Positions 36,780 through 49,470 are shown, counted from the stretch's first letter. The stretch: 64,000 bases of DNA from Mesostigma viride (GCA_009746045.1 RPFO01000595.1:551501-615500); one strand, 5' to 3'. The notes: generated from the sequence alone by a model not told the origin. Numbers and translations are program-made.

Positions 36780-37693
36780 GGCTGGCGGGCACGCTCCTTC
36801 TTACCCGCATGGGGCTCACCCTGGGCCGTGTGGGGAGCAAAGACGACATCGCATGCACTGCTGAGGGTACTGTCTGCCCCACTCGCACGACAAGAACGTG
36901 AACTCCCCCGCCATGCAGTGCAGCCTGCTCACCTTTGACTCCCCAGCAGAGGATATATGTAAGGCATGCCGGCTTCCAATTCGGCAGCGCAAGACTCTAG
37001 CACTCCAGTCCCCATGGTCGCTGGACGACGACCTGGCTCCCGCGCAGCAGCATGCAGCAGCGCCGGGAGCTGTGGCCCACCTTCATATCCGTCACAAGCA
37101 ATCCCCGGCCGAGAAGCCCAAAGTCCACTGGCAGGGCGGGGACCTGTACATTAACAGCAAGCTCTGTATGGGCTCGATCATTAACCCACATATGACCTGC
37201 AGGATCCATCCAATTCATGTCTGTGCTAGGTTCAGATAGGGTTGCGTGATGTTGATGTATTGCTGTATGGCCTAGCCACCTAGCTAGCTGCATGGCCTTC
37301 GCAGCACCGTGTATGGCTCATGCAGCATATACTGCCGGCTACCAGTTTAGTTACTTAGCCTATGCATGCCGGGGTGACCCGCATGTCTACCCGCACACTT
37401 CAGTCTACAGTTTCATCGTACGTGTCAGACAACTCCCGGCCCCGCCATGTCAACCACGCACATTTCAGCATTATTAGTGCATGCCCACAAGTATGCCAGA
37501 CTCACCTCGTGAGTAGTTTCGATTGCAGCTGTGGCTTGCCTCTGGGCATGATATATCGGGGAAGACGGCCGGTGTCTCTGCCCCCTTCCTAGTGTGCAAC
37601 GTACAGGAATGAAATTAAAGCACTAGTTAACTCTGTATTATTGTGCTCCGTGACTCCCCAACTAAATATGGGAGCGCGTGTTTAATTAATTAA
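36780..37693 (+). mobile_element. LINE ORF1 C-terminus with hairpin-2 3' end
   Basis: The stretch QSPWSLDDDLAPAQQ, IRHKQSPAEKPKVHWQGGDL and YINSKL (37008-37165) is the ORF1 C-terminal domain. About 450 nt of 3' UTR follow, then GTGCTCCGTGACTCCCC at 37643 and TTAATTAATTAAT. A minus-strand relative lies at 53755-54380. Confidence 0.6.
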
Positions 37694-37789
37694 TCAATAT
37701 TGGTGCCAGCCTCTGCCAGCTAACCTGTCTGCATGTCAGATGCACGTCCACCTGGTTGGTGCTGCAAGTGACTAGCTTGATAAGCTCTT

Positions 37790-38220
37790 ATCGATCTACG
37801 AGAGTATGCCAGTTGCGTTACGGACGAGATTTAATTTAGGCAGCGTAGCATTCGTAGGACATCTTGCTTGCACCAGTCACTGGGTAGACACCGCCCTCGG
37901 TCTGGCTGGCCCCCAGCGGCTTGGCCAGCCAGGGCGACATATCCTGACCTGGCCTGCATGGCCCCAAGGACATTCCCAGAAAGGTTGGTAAACCTGCCAT
38001 GAACTATACACAGCAGTTCAAGCTGGCCGACCTCAGTAGTGGTCCCAGCCCAGCTAGTTTGAACACCGCATTTCCTCCCTCTCTCGATCTTGCTTGGACT
38101 GCTATGCAGAACAAGAAGGGGTGGCAGACCATTGTCCAGGCCCACACGCCAGCCCCTGTGGGCAAGCCCCCCGGCCCCCCCCCAGGATCGAGGAAGGCGC
38201 ACTTTGCTGAGTAGAGTAGT
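37790..38220 (+). pseudogene. Diverged LINE reverse transcriptase C-terminus
   Basis: The stretch VGHLACTSHWVDTALGLAGP, RLGQPGRHILTWPAW and MQNKKGWQTIVQAHTPAPVG aligns with AGHLARTDQVDTSDRLAGT, QPGRYVLTWRAPG and VRKDRWQVVMKETTPKPVG of the 40090-41673 copy. A separate family by its divergence. It is preceded and followed by broken sequence; a decayed type-1 hairpin sits at about 38539-38557. Confidence 0.55.
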
Positions 38221-38768
38221 TAGGATTTCCTAGATTAGCTTATAGTCAGCATTTAGTTAGGATGATTAGCCTGCATGATGATCAACCTGATTATAAGCCT
38301 GATGATTAACCTGATGCTTAGTAGGTAGGTTTCGCGGCTTCGCTCACCTCCATCGATCACGCAAGGGAATACGTGCTACATGATCTCCCCACGGAGTCGA
38401 TCATGTTATAGTTCAATTTTAAATTTAAGTTAATCTAGGAACCCGCACAAATTAGTTGTTTATGGCAAGCTACTACTAAGGCTCATTACATGTCTTCAAT
38501 TAATGATGGGTGCATTCTGTGTAACAGCTTCTTGTGCTCACGTGACGCAGTCTCGTGACTATGCTATACGTACTAAGGCGCACGGTTCATGTGCTGTCCC
38601 TACAATCAACAGGCTGATGCAGCCCGGGGACTGTCTGGGCCGGCTTGTCTGTGATCTTGGGGCAGATGACTGAGCCAAAGTGACTTGGCAGGGACTACAA
38701 AACCCCATCATGATACATGATACTATCTGTGTGGGTCTGTGGGAGGCCGGGCGTGACCAAATATATGT

Positions 38769-39356
38769 GTCGGTGGCGCTGACTCGGGCCATGGCTGACA
38801 TCATGCTCCGCCGTACGCGGGCTGATTTTGCGGTGCAGCAGGGCTATTAGGCTCCTCCCGTTAGGCGTTTCCATTGGTCTTATCGTAGTATAGAGCTTTG
38901 ACATGGCTCTGTATATAGGTTTATAGCTGGGCGTTTGCTTTGGTTTGAGTGATTTCACTCTGCTGTAAGTAATTATATTTTTAAAATATATGTGTCTGTG
39001 GGGGGCCCCTGACCTCCGCCTTCTTCAAGGAGTGTTGCCGGCTCCGGGAGGACCGGCTGGACCTGGAGGGCCAGCGGGCCCCATGGTCGGCGCGGACCTG
39101 GACGTCATATTGGCGTCGAGCGCTTGTCGGTGGCGCTGACTCGGGCCATGGCTGACATCATGCTCCGCCGTACGCGGGCTGATTTTGCGGTGCAGCAGGG
39201 CTATTAGGTTCCTCCCGTTAGGAGTTTCCATTGGTCTTATCGTAGTATAGAGCTCTGACATGGCTCTGTATATTCTGTATATAGGTTTATAGCTGGGCGT
39301 TTGCTTTGGTTTGAGTGATTTCACTCTGCTGTAAGTAATTATATTTTTAAAATATA
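38769..39356 (+). repeat. Direct repeat of about 230 nt
   Basis: Segments 38769-38993 and 39127-39356 are nearly identical: GTCGGTGGCGCTGACTCGGG, CATCATGCTCCGCCGTACGC, GTTTCCATTGGTCTTATCGT, TTTGCTTTGGTTTGAGTGAT. The start codes MADIMLRRTRADFAVQQGY in each copy. The 133-nt spacer has GAGGACCGGCTGGACCTGGA. Probably LINE-derived. Confidence 0.7.
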
Positions 39357-39411
39357 TGGTATATAAGTTACTATAATTTTTAAAATATACACACCAAACC
39401 ATCCATTTCAT

Positions 39412-41774
39412 ACAAGTTGCTAGGCAGTTGGCTTCCCGACTGCGAGGAGGACATGACGACCCGGATAGGCATGGCGTGGGGCCAACAGCTCCACAAGCAC
39501 CGTCACTGGTGGAGCAACCCCGCCCTACCCCGGATCGTCAAGCGTGACCTCTTCAAGGTCGTCATTCTGACGATCCTGACCTTTGGCGCCGAGATGTGGA
39601 CGCTGACGCAGGAGCTGGAGAAACGACTCGACGGCACCATGATTCACCAAGATGCTGCGCATGGCACTTAAGATTCCCTTTGGTTTGCACATTAGCCATG
39701 AGGATTTGTACGCTGATTTGCCCTATGTTTCCCGCATTCTCAGGACGCTCTCAGGCTCACCGCAGCAGCAGCTCGACCAGTGGTATTCCTCCCAGTCCCG
39801 GCTGCTCGGCGCCCCCCCGCCGCCTCCGCCGCTTGGCCCTCTGGCGGCCGCACGCCTGGCAGTAGCACCGGCGGACGTCCCTGCGCCGCCCACGCCGCCC
39901 GCCGCTGAGCAGGACTACACGTACCCAGCCCTGACGGAACCCCTGGCCGACCCCAACGAGCTCCCGCCGTTCACCGAGCTCGAGCCGGAGCACCGCCGCC
40001 AAGCAACTCCGCTTCTATGCCGCCGTTGGACCTGACCAGCTCCCAGCCCCGGTGATTAAGCTGTCAGACGGCGCTCACGGGGTTCCTGCTTGACGTCTGC
40101 AACCGGATCCTGCTTGCCGACGCGCCGCCGATTCCTGATCGAGTGGCAGCACAGCTACCGTATTATGCTGTACAAAAACAAAGGTTCCCCTGACGACCCC
40201 GCCAACTACAGAGGAGTCTGCATCCAGAGCGCCGCACTTAAGTTGTTCATGCGCATGATCCTCAACCGTCTTCGTTCTGCTCTCGACTGTCACCTTGGGG
40301 AAAGTCAAATGGGCTTCCGTCCTGGGCGCAACACCGTCATGGCCATCTTCGTCGCGCGTCGCCTCTTCGAGGAAATCGCTCTCCTGCAACCTGGTGAGTT
40401 TCCCGCAATCCTGATCTTCGTCGACTTCATCAAGGCTTTTGATTCTGTCCTCTGGGACGCTCTATGGGCTGTACTTGCTCGCGCTCGCGTCCCCACTCCC
40501 CTGATTACCGTCATTCGCACGCTGTATGAGGGGTCGACCACTTCGGTGCGCACTCAACACGGCATTACCCCGCCAAGCCCACTGCAGACCGGCGTCTGGC
40601 AGGGTTGCGTCCTGTCGCCGTACCTGTTTATTATTGTAGTGGATTATGTTATGCGCCAGGCACGTGCTCGCTTTGCTAGCATCGCAGGCCGTGCTCCTGG
40701 CCTAGCGATCACGAACGAGCTTGGGGAAGGGGGGCCGACTAACAAGCAGAATTTACTAGCTGACCTCATTTATGCCGACGACATCACGCTCATCGAGAAG
40801 CCGGAGTCTGCCCAACTTTGGCTGGACTGCCTGGCGCTCGAGGCTCGGGCGGTTGGTCTAGAAATCAGCCCCAAAACGGAGGCCCTGGCCCTCGGCATGG
40901 CAGGGCCCCCACCCACACTCCGCCTCTTAGACGATGCCGAGGTCAACTACCCTCCTTCAGGCCGCTTCAAGCTGCTCGGCAGTTGGCTTCCCGACTGCGA
41001 GGACGACATGACGACACGGATCGGCATGGCGTGGGCGCACCTCCATGACCACCGCCGCTGGTGGAGCAACCCCGCCCTACCCCGGATCGTCAAGCGTGAC
41101 CTCTTCAAGGTCGTCATTCTGACGATCCTGACCTACGGCGCCGAGACATGGACACTGATGCAGGAGCTGGAGCAACGACTCGACGGCGCCGTCACCAAGA
41201 TGCTGCGCAAGGCCCTTAACATCCCCTTTGGTTTGCACATTAGTAATGAGGATTTGTACGCTGATTTGCCCTATGTTTCCCACATTATTAGGCACAGGCG
41301 CCTGGGCCTAGCCGGGCACCTGGCCCGCACAGATCAGGTAGATACATCAGATAGACTAGCTGGCACCAAGCCCGCCCAGCCTGGGCGATATGTCCTCACC
41401 TGGCGTGCCCCCGGCCGCGCGCGGCAGGGCCGCCACCCCTGGACTTTTCGTGATAGACTCGGCATGGACATGTGCTACACTAGACGTGACGGGCTCACCC
41501 CCGGGCAGCCTCCTGGTTTGTCTGTAATATGGAGGCAGATGGTGCGCAAGGATAGATGGCAAGTAGTGATGAAGGAGACCACCCCCAAGCCTGTGGGGGC
41601 TCTGCGTGTGACCAAGTATGGCATTCACAGCGATTCGGGCCGCGGTGCCCACACCCCTGTAACTAGGACCTAGATAGCTTATACCATCCATTCCATCCCA
41701 TGTTCCCCTCCCACTGAGGACTTATGCTCACGTGACGCAGTCACGTGTCTATTAATTAATTAATTAATTAATTC
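39412..41774 (+). mobile_element. LINE (non-LTR retrotransposon) with reverse transcriptase and 3' tail
   Basis: Begins with a misplaced 3' RT fragment (39415-39740; GSWLPDCEEDMTTRIGMAWG, LTFGAEMWTL). A Pro/Ala-rich pre-RT segment follows (39745-40030; PALTEPLADPNELPPFTELE), then the main RT frame, 3' UTR, type-1 hairpin 41729-41747 and (TTAA)n at 41751-41774. Two 4-nt insertions near 40065 and 40140, relative to 32350-32645, break the entry to the RT frame. Confidence 0.8.
40090..41673 (+). pseudogene. Non-LTR reverse transcriptase (ORF2), 5' broken
   Basis: Open for 527 codons with no ATG at its start. Motifs in order: NYRGVCIQSAALKLFMRMIL, SQMGFRPGRNT, FVDFIKAFDSVLWDA (catalytic Asp), QTGVWQGCVLSPYLF, LIYADDITLI (YADD at 40771-40782), LLGSWLPD, then LTYGAETWTL, HRRLGLAGHLARTD and HPWTFRDRLG as in the C-terminal part of many LINE ORF2 proteins. 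No endonuclease domain is joined in frame. The catalytic core reads intact, but the 5' frameshifts make a working ORF2 unlikely. Confidence 0.82.
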
Positions 41775-42770
41775 CCGCATTCTTAGGCACAGGCGCCTGG
41801 GCCTAGCCGGGCACCTGGCCCGCGCAGATCAGGGCGCTGACGATAGACTAGTTAGGGCACCAAGCCTGCTCAGCCCGGGAGTTTGTCCTCACATGGCGTG
41901 CCCCAGGCCGCGCGCGGCCGGGCCGCCACCCGTGGACTTTCCGCGATAGGCGCTGGGCATGGACATGTGCTACCCTTGCCGGGGTGGGCTCACGCCCGGG
42001 GCACCCGGCCCCTGGTTCGATCAGTTTGTCCTTTCCCCTATATAAAGCGAGCTTCGTGACCGTTGGTCCGATAATTAGGTAGAAAATCGTGGTACAAAAA
42101 TCAGCCATTAGGGGGTACTCCGGAGGTCGACGGAAGAATCGCAGATATCACAGATACAGTACGCGCGACGCGCCCGAGCCGCGAGCGCAGCGAGCGAGCA
42201 CCGTAATAATGCCTATCCGGACCGCAGCGAAGCCAGTAGCCACGGGCCACGGGCAACTAGCCATGGGGAAAAATTTTCAGCAACGGAGGGACGAAAGGAA
42301 TTTCAACGGGCCACAACTCGCACGGGTCCCCAACTCGCACTAGCCAGTAGCCACCGGGCCACTAACCAGTACCGGGCCACGGGCGCCGCGCCGGGCCACG
42401 GGCACTGGGCCACGGAAATTTAGACTCTGCGCAGCCGGGCTTGAATAGGATTCTCCAATAGTTGGGGAGTCCAAAATAGTTGGGGGCTTGGCCCCCGCCG
42501 GGTCTACTTGTCTGTAACATAATGGAGGCAAATGAAGCATAAATACATGCATGTGGCAGACAGTAATGAAGGACACCACCCCCCAGTCGGTGGGGGGCTT
42601 TGCGTATGACTAAGTTTAGCTAGAGCAAGCATAGAGATTCGGGCCGTGGTGCCCGCAACCCTGCAACTAGGAACTAGACATAGCTACATCCATCCACCCC
42701 ATCCCATATTCATTTCCCTGAGGACTTATGCTCACGTGACGCAGTTACGTGTAAATTAATTAGTTAAGGG
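41775..42770 (+). mobile_element. LINE 3' region interrupted by a 0.5 kb insertion
   Basis: 41775-42016 repeats the HRRLGLAGHLAR to GQPPG region of the previous copy, directly after its TTAA tail. The homology resumes at about 42509 (CTTGTCTGTAACATAATGGA, AGTCGGTGGGGGGCT, TTCGGGCCGTGGTGCCC) and ends at the hairpin 42733-42751 and AATTAATTAGTTAA. The intervening 42017-42508 holds a TATATAAAG box at about 42039 and repeated CCACGGGCC / GCCAGTAGCCAC units. Confidence 0.6.
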
Positions 42771-44655
42771 GACGGTCCCGGCGCGAATATTTTGGCGCCG
42801 AAAAATTCGCGGTACCCGTCCGTACCGTGAAAAAGTGGTGCACGGGGCGCGCACCCCTACCGGAGCTGGCCATCGCGACGTGCTTTCAGGCAGAGTAGAA
42901 AAAGATAGCTCGCGGAATGCAGAGAAACTGAGCGAATCTTAAAGACGATGAGTAAATGATACCACTTCGTAGCGGAGTTCGCGTTTTTTGCAGTGTCGAT
43001 GATTTTATTGATGACCATCGCCACGGGGGTCCAATCTGATGTTTTCGTCGAGAGGAATAAATTAGAATGCACGCTGGCGGCGGTGATTGTCAGGTTTTAT
43101 GGGCTTTACCTAGCGTCAAGGATGCGTTTAAATCGTTATTGGTAAAGCTTTAAAAAATTTGCTGGGTTTCGGCAAGATTTCCGTCATGATCGGTAAGACA
43201 CTCTCCAGGCTCGCGGGATGCGCGTCTTATTATTCCATGGAAGGTTGTTCTTTCTTGCGCCGCTGGACGAAGGACAATGCCGGTAATGGTACGATCGTGT
43301 GATCAACGTGACCCTATGAATGTTTCGCTTCCTTTATGGGTTATCAACGCAAGTTTTCGGCTTCTTTCCGTGCAGTTAGCGCCAGGTATAATGCCATTCC
43401 GTGCTGCGCATCGCCAGATTCCTGGCACCTTTCAGTGGTTTTTATGTACGTTGCATGGCTGGGATGTGTCAAAGCGTTACCGTGGCATATCGCCAAGTTG
43501 TCAGGGATTTGCTGAGTGGTTTCTTGGAAGGAGATTGCTAACAGCACTCAGTTTTGTGTGAATATTGACGCGGCCTTTCTTAGCAGAGGCTTCATTGTGG
43601 TTAGAGGCTCACAAGCTTGAGTTTGTTTCTTGGCAAACAATTGCGCTGGAAAGAAAGGTGGCAGTGGTTTTTTTAAGGGGCATACTGCATGGGTGGAACT
43701 GCACGTAGGTAGGGGTTATCGTTGTCTTGTTGGCCTTTCTCCCACTAAAATGGGAGAGCCCTAATTCATATGCTAGCAAGGCAAGGTAACCATGGTAAGA
43801 AGCCTTGGCAATCAGCATGTATGATAATTCTGCTTTCTCTGTGGACTGTCTGTTGTTACCCTTGTTGGGCAATTAGTGGATATGGCTTTCTAGGGTGTGT
43901 TTGAGCTTGGTTTTGGGATGATGCCCACACCATAAACCTGGAATATGCTTTAGAAGTGTTGGCTAGGCATGTAGAGCTACCTGCCTCATTGTTGTGCACA
44001 CACGCAACAGGTTGCCCGTGTCGAGGTAAGGCAAGGGCACATGACGTGCCCAGCCACCTCCTTGTACATTGTGGTCGAATTGGGCATGGTCAGGAGCCTT
44101 TTGGATGGCATAGGAAGTGTTAGTGTGCCTTAATACTCACTAATGCCTTCCTTAGCGTCTGCACAGGTGGCCAACTGCCAAAATTAATAACTGCTACAGC
44201 TGAGCTCAGAATGCCACCAAACTTTGACAGTGCCTTCTATGGTCATGACAGAATTTGACTATTACTTTTTAGGCCTAATTGATGTGTTATGAGTGTGTAT
44301 GGGGACGCCCCGCCTAAAAAAGCGTATTTTTGGCCAAAAATTAATAACTCAAAGGGATGTGCTGATTTTGTTGATCCAATTAGGTAGAAACCATGTCCCA
44401 TGACATTTTTATATGGGTATTACTTTTTTCATGCAACTGGTTATCCCACTGTTCTGGGCAAGATGTGCCCCGGACAGCGTTTTTTTCTATTTTTAGCTCA
44501 TAGCCGGTGTATGGCTGGGGGTAGTACCCCCAACAAGTGGTGGTATGCATGCCCAAACATCATGTTTATGGTCCCCAAACATCATTTAGTGGTTGTCAGT
44601 TGCATTTCTGTAGTTATTAGGGGGGGTAAGTTTTGATATATTTCTATGGGACCCT
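42771..44655. other. Stretch without a supported gene
   Basis: No convincing ORF, splice-flanked exon or known repeat. A near-palindrome ATTTTGGCGCCGAAAAAT lies at 42789-42806. The rest is AT-richer than the genes, with short ORFs below 135 codons of no recognisable type. Confidence 0.4.
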
Positions 44656-44660
44656 CCCCT

Positions 44661-44722
44661 TAATGAATGAATGAATGAATGAATGAATGAATGAATGAAT
44701 GAATGAATGAATGAATGAATGC
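44661..44722 (+). repeat. (GAAT)n microsatellite
   Basis: About 15 uninterrupted copies of GAAT/ATGA. Located downstream of the methyltransferase gene 3' end. Confidence 0.95.
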
Positions 44723-45266
44723 AAGGATGCATACGTGACATCACAATGATGTGAAGGTAACTCGTGGATACACACCAAAACTGAATGTAGTCCTACTATA
44801 CAGCCAACACGTCTCAGGCCGTGGCAGCTGGCCACGCAAATCGCTCTTTGTACGTCACCCCACATACATGCACACATGGACCGATAGCACACCAACATGT
44901 ACGCGATGCGCAGTGAAAGAATAGGGGAAATAATAGAAGCGTATGTACATATCCGCATTGAAGCTACTAAGGCGGAATGAAGTCCGTAAGCAGACCAGAC
45001 TGCAGCAAGCAACCCACAAGAGACGATGAAAGAAACGCCCGGCACTGCGCCTCATGGGCATCAGTAATAATCCAAATTGCTGCGGAGCATGTCAGAGATG
45101 ACTGACTGGGAGTGCATGGGACCCCTCCCGCCCCCGGCAGAAATCAATTTCCACTACTGAGCCATCAGCAAAGCCCTCTAATGATGCATGCCTTCAGTAA
45201 ACTTCAGCATAGTTACATGCCTGCATGGCTCTTGCACAGACAGAATGCCGGGTGGTCGAGAATGAT

Positions 45267-48200
45267 TCAGCCAGCCTTGGCCAGGATAAAATTATTCAGC
45301 ATCGAGTGGTACTTGTCGCCAGGGATCCACACGATATCCTTGAACTCCGCCGCCTGGAGCGAGGCAGTGCCCTTGGAAGGCGTCCAGCCACACGTGCCCA
45401 CCGCCTCTCCTGGCGATCCATCTGGCTGGCGCATGATGGACGAGTGGAGGCAGACCATCGAGCTGAAGCCAAACTTGATGGCCGCCAGGGGGTCAGCCAT
45501 GGTCTCCTGAATTGTGTCGAATGCCTTGGGCTCTTGCATGAAGAGTACACCACCCGGCTGCATGTGGGCCGCGCAACATTGGTTGCATCATTGGTGCCAT
45601 GCACAAGTGGGATGCCGTAGTACTCTACATGGTCAGCAATACATTTACCATGATATCACGCGCAACTGTGGCAAAAGTGCATGCGGGCCTGTCAGAGCCT
45701 TGGGACTGCATCAGACGACATGACATCAAACGGTAGCGTCAGGATCCCTTGAAACTGCCACGCAGGTACTCTCAATGGATGCAAGCGAGGATGGCCTACT
45801 AACTATAATACCGAAAGATATTAATATTAAATAATAGGTGAGTTACTACTCATGGTTTCTTATCTATAATTAAGACCACAGTCCCTTATCGCACCTTCAC
45901 TAGAGCCTCATTGCGCACAAGAATTTAAGCGATTATACTGATGCCTTGCCTCTTGTACTGTCTGACAGCCGGGCTAGCTCACATATCCTCAGCACGAGCT
46001 CAAGCAACCCCAGGAACCCAAATAATACTATTATACTAGTCATAACCTGCTGAAGCGTACCTCGAGTAGTTATAACCTTGCGATCCTACAGCCTGTGCAC
46101 GACTTTCAACTTTCGATCAAGAAACCGGTAAACTGAATAACCCACGGCCTGTTCTGAACCTTGAGCACCTTCAGCACATGGGTAACTTGACATTATTCAA
46201 AGAACCCCCTGATTCAATTCCCCTATGAAACAAACCCTGTTTCCCACTTCCTCATGCTGAATGATGCTGAGCACAACAACTGGCCGCCAGTTGATCCGTA
46301 CCTTGAGCGCCCTGCGCACGAGCTTGAGGTTGGCGGACGGGTTGCACATGTCGTGCCAGCAATCTGACGTCACGAAGAGGTCAAACGCCCCCTCCTGCAT
46401 GACGTCGCCCTCCCCCACGTCGTGGAGCGTGATGCGGTGGGCCAGGCCCTCTGCCTTGATTTGCTCCGCGGCCGTGCGCAGTGCCGCCTTGGAGTTGTCG
46501 AACCCATGGAAGGAGGACTCGGGGAATGCTTTCGCTAGCGTGCGCAGTGTCACGCTGACCATTGAAGAGTAGTAATGGGTTACGGGGAAACAGCGGATGT
46601 GTCATGCATGAAGAACGGTTTGTCAGGAGATCACAGTCTATTATTATTGATATTATAGTAATATACTACTGTAGTTCTAGTTGCTATCATTTCGGCAGGC
46701 TATTAATAGTTAATTAATTATCAGGCGCATTGGTCCAATCATTTAAGCAAGTTTGCTCGAGATAAGACAAACATGTGCGCATTAGCCCATTTTGTAGAGG
46801 ACCGTGGAGCTAGTGCGTCGCCGACGGACTCGGCAGTATAGGCTCATTTTCAAGGATCTATAGGCCACTGGGATGACCTCAAACTTGTGTTGATAAGAAT
46901 AACTACACAGGTGTTGATAATGATAATCAGACCTCAGAAGGCAGCATTGACAAGAATGACCTTTGAATGGTGTTGATAGCAAGAATGACCTCACCGGCCA
47001 GGGTTTTGACAGCATGCAAGGACCTCAAAGGTGTTGATTCGAATGACCTCCAAAAGGTGACAGTTGAAAAAAATGCTACATGAACCGCAAGCAAACATAA
47101 TTTGACGATCTCATGCAAGGCAAGCTAGCTGGCACTACGTGCAGGCAACTGACCAATAACTAATGTCAGAGGCATGCAAGTGACGATCAACCCACCACTG
47201 AGGCAAGTTCTTCCTTCCTGTCATATTAGAGGCATGTCATTCTGGTCGTGCCAGACAACTAGGTAATGCATGACCTTCCAAACAGTCAAGTTAATTCAGT
47301 AAAGTTAATGTCAAGTTAGCTACACCCCTAGTCTCAGCTGGAGCTATAGCAAACTGGCGTTACTAGTAATTAAAGCGCATGGTGATACATTTCAGATATA
47401 GATTAAACTGGCGGCTTTTAATGAGCCATCCCAATCCATGTATTAACCACCTATACTAACTACACAACATGAAGTAATATTAGCACATATACACTAACGT
47501 TACCGCATATACTAACTACATGACTAACTACGCAACATATATTAACAAGGTTTCTGACTCGGTCACGAGCCCTGCTTGGTAATAATATATCAAACAATAA
47601 TGCCCTTAATCTCTAATTGATTTACCGTTGGAGTTGGCCGTCGATTAACATGACACTAAACGTAACAGTCACTCCATGCAGGTCCAATGTGCACAAGTTA
47701 CCAATGACCCCCACCACATGCAGCGCCTGCCAGTCCCACCATTTCGTCATCAAACACCAATCTTGATGCTGACATAGTAGCAGTATCAAGAGTTTAAGAC
47801 GACAACTGATTATCTGGCATACCAGGTCCCACAGCCGATGTCCCCCACCACGGCGCCTGCCTCTAGCCGCGTGATAATTTCCGGCAGGAGCTCCGGAAGG
47901 GTGGGCACCAGCAGCGAGCGGTTCCAGGGACCCAGCATACGCCCAATGGCCTTGGCTGCATATATCATTGGCGTACGTTGAGAAAGCCATCATTGTGCAA
48001 GCCAGCGCAAACCATCAATCAGGATGCCGTTCATGAAAGGCTGCAACTATCATCATACACATAAGAATAAATATACATCGTATTACACAAACAATATTTA
48101 TGATGTATCAACAGTCTGGGGATAAATCAATGAGACAACCAGCGCAGGCCAGAAATCTGGAGAATCCGGACCATGGTGGTAGCTCGAGCCTGCCATATCA

Positions 48201-49470
48201 GGTCAGCAAGTCTGAATAATTGACCAAAGAGAAAAACATCATACTCTCTATAACTAGCAATAGTTCGATCCAGTGGTCCGACAGTACTTAGTTCCATGCA
48301 AATCAGCAGTAACTGCAGCAGCCACTGTTCTTTCCTAGCTACAAAACGGTCTTCAGCATTTAATCTCATTACTAGCTATCAATCTTATGAGATTGGCAAC
48401 CCAGTACCTAAGTTGTTATTAGCATTGACAGTCATCTTACGAGCAATTTGGCTGTTGATTAACCTAAGCTACTTTGAGCGATGCCTACCTACGCCATCAC
48501 CCTGGTCATTGTAGGGAAGACCGGGGTTGTCGATGCGACGGAAGGACGCCAGCTGCTTCGCATGAACTTCCCTTTGAGCCAGCTCCACGACGATGTCAGG
48601 GAAGCCACCCAGGAACATCGGCGAGCTGGCCTCATTGGTCCAGCACATCCTGCTGGCGTCTGTGTGCTCGAACAGGCCCGCCTTGAAGTCCCTGCACGCA
48701 ATTATGTTGGACGCCGAGAGGCCCAACAGCAGCTCCTTGACCAATCGCGCGTTGGCCGGCGGGTCCAGCTTGCTGGCGATGGCCTCGGCGGACGCCGGGC
48801 CATCACACGCCGACAGTGCGTCGAACACGCCCAGCTCGAGGGCGGTTCGGGCCATGTTCAGGGCGACGGCGCCCGTCACGTAGCCAATGATTTTGTGCAC
48901 GTAATCCATGGCACCCAGGTCCGCGTCCTTTGCCTGTCCCGCCTGATTTCAACAATTACCGACGTACGTAGCGCACGCGCGCACACACACAAAAAAAGAG
49001 TGCACGTGGTGAGCATGCGAGCCTGGGCACTAGCATACATACATATATATATTCACGTACCCGTACGTGTATATATATATTACGTCGCGAATCGCGGCCG
49101 GCCGCATGCGTAGCAATAACTACTACATAATACACGGACATTAAATATTGTTATTAACTCATTATCATGCGACGCGCGGGTCCGTGCACCAAGAAGGCCG
49201 GAGTCCGGCGATTTGCCGTCACGCGCGACGGCAAACCGCCTAATCAATTCAATCCCGATACACTGGGGTCGCGTCGTATTAAATGTATTAACTATGAATT
49301 GGCCGCGACCGGCTGCCAATTCAACAGGCTGTTTATCGGAGCCTCCCATAAATATAATCAGCCTTTGCGCAGGTAACTGAGGCAAGCGAAGCCCAACTAG
49401 TCGAGCAAACCACGCGGTCGACGTTCACTTTACCATAGTTTTTCCCATGCACTTACCATGCACTTACCAT
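45267..49470 (-). CDS. Class I SAM-dependent methyltransferase, five exons
   Basis: Minus-strand exons: 49470-49468 (ATG only), 48933-48501, 47955-47823, 46554-46302, 45557-45267. The sum is 1113 nt, about 370 residues, with all phases agreeing. The N-terminal half (DYVHKIIGYVTGAVALNMAR, ALELGVFDAL, SAEAIASKL) looks like the winged-helix and dimerisation region of small-molecule methyltransferases. SAM-binding motif I is VVGDIGCGT, spanning exons 3-4, followed by FHGFDNS, FDLFVTSDCWHDM, LVRRALK and PGGVLFMQEP. Substrate unknown; probably cytosolic. An alternative exon 2 donor at 48489 also keeps phase. The ATG-only first exon is inferred: the next in-frame Met is at 48909. A TGTAA poly(A)-type motif lies at 45217-45213. 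Confidence 0.72.
45558..46301 (-). other. Methyltransferase intron 4
   Basis: 744 nt, GTACGG...CATGCAG, AT-rich, no repeat or exon noted. The longer intron 3 (46555-47822) contains five to six spaced copies of AAGAATGACCT / AATGACCTC with GTGTTGAT at 46900-47060, otherwise nothing. Confidence 0.5.

Noticed and set aside
40090..41673. An active reverse transcriptase gene
   Set aside because: The YADD core is intact, but the frame has no ATG start and is cut off by two 4-nt insertions upstream, relative to the copy at 32350.
45225..45620. Plus-strand ORF of 131 codons
   Set aside because: It overlaps the last methyltransferase exon on the other strand, which has conserved motifs and correct splice phase.
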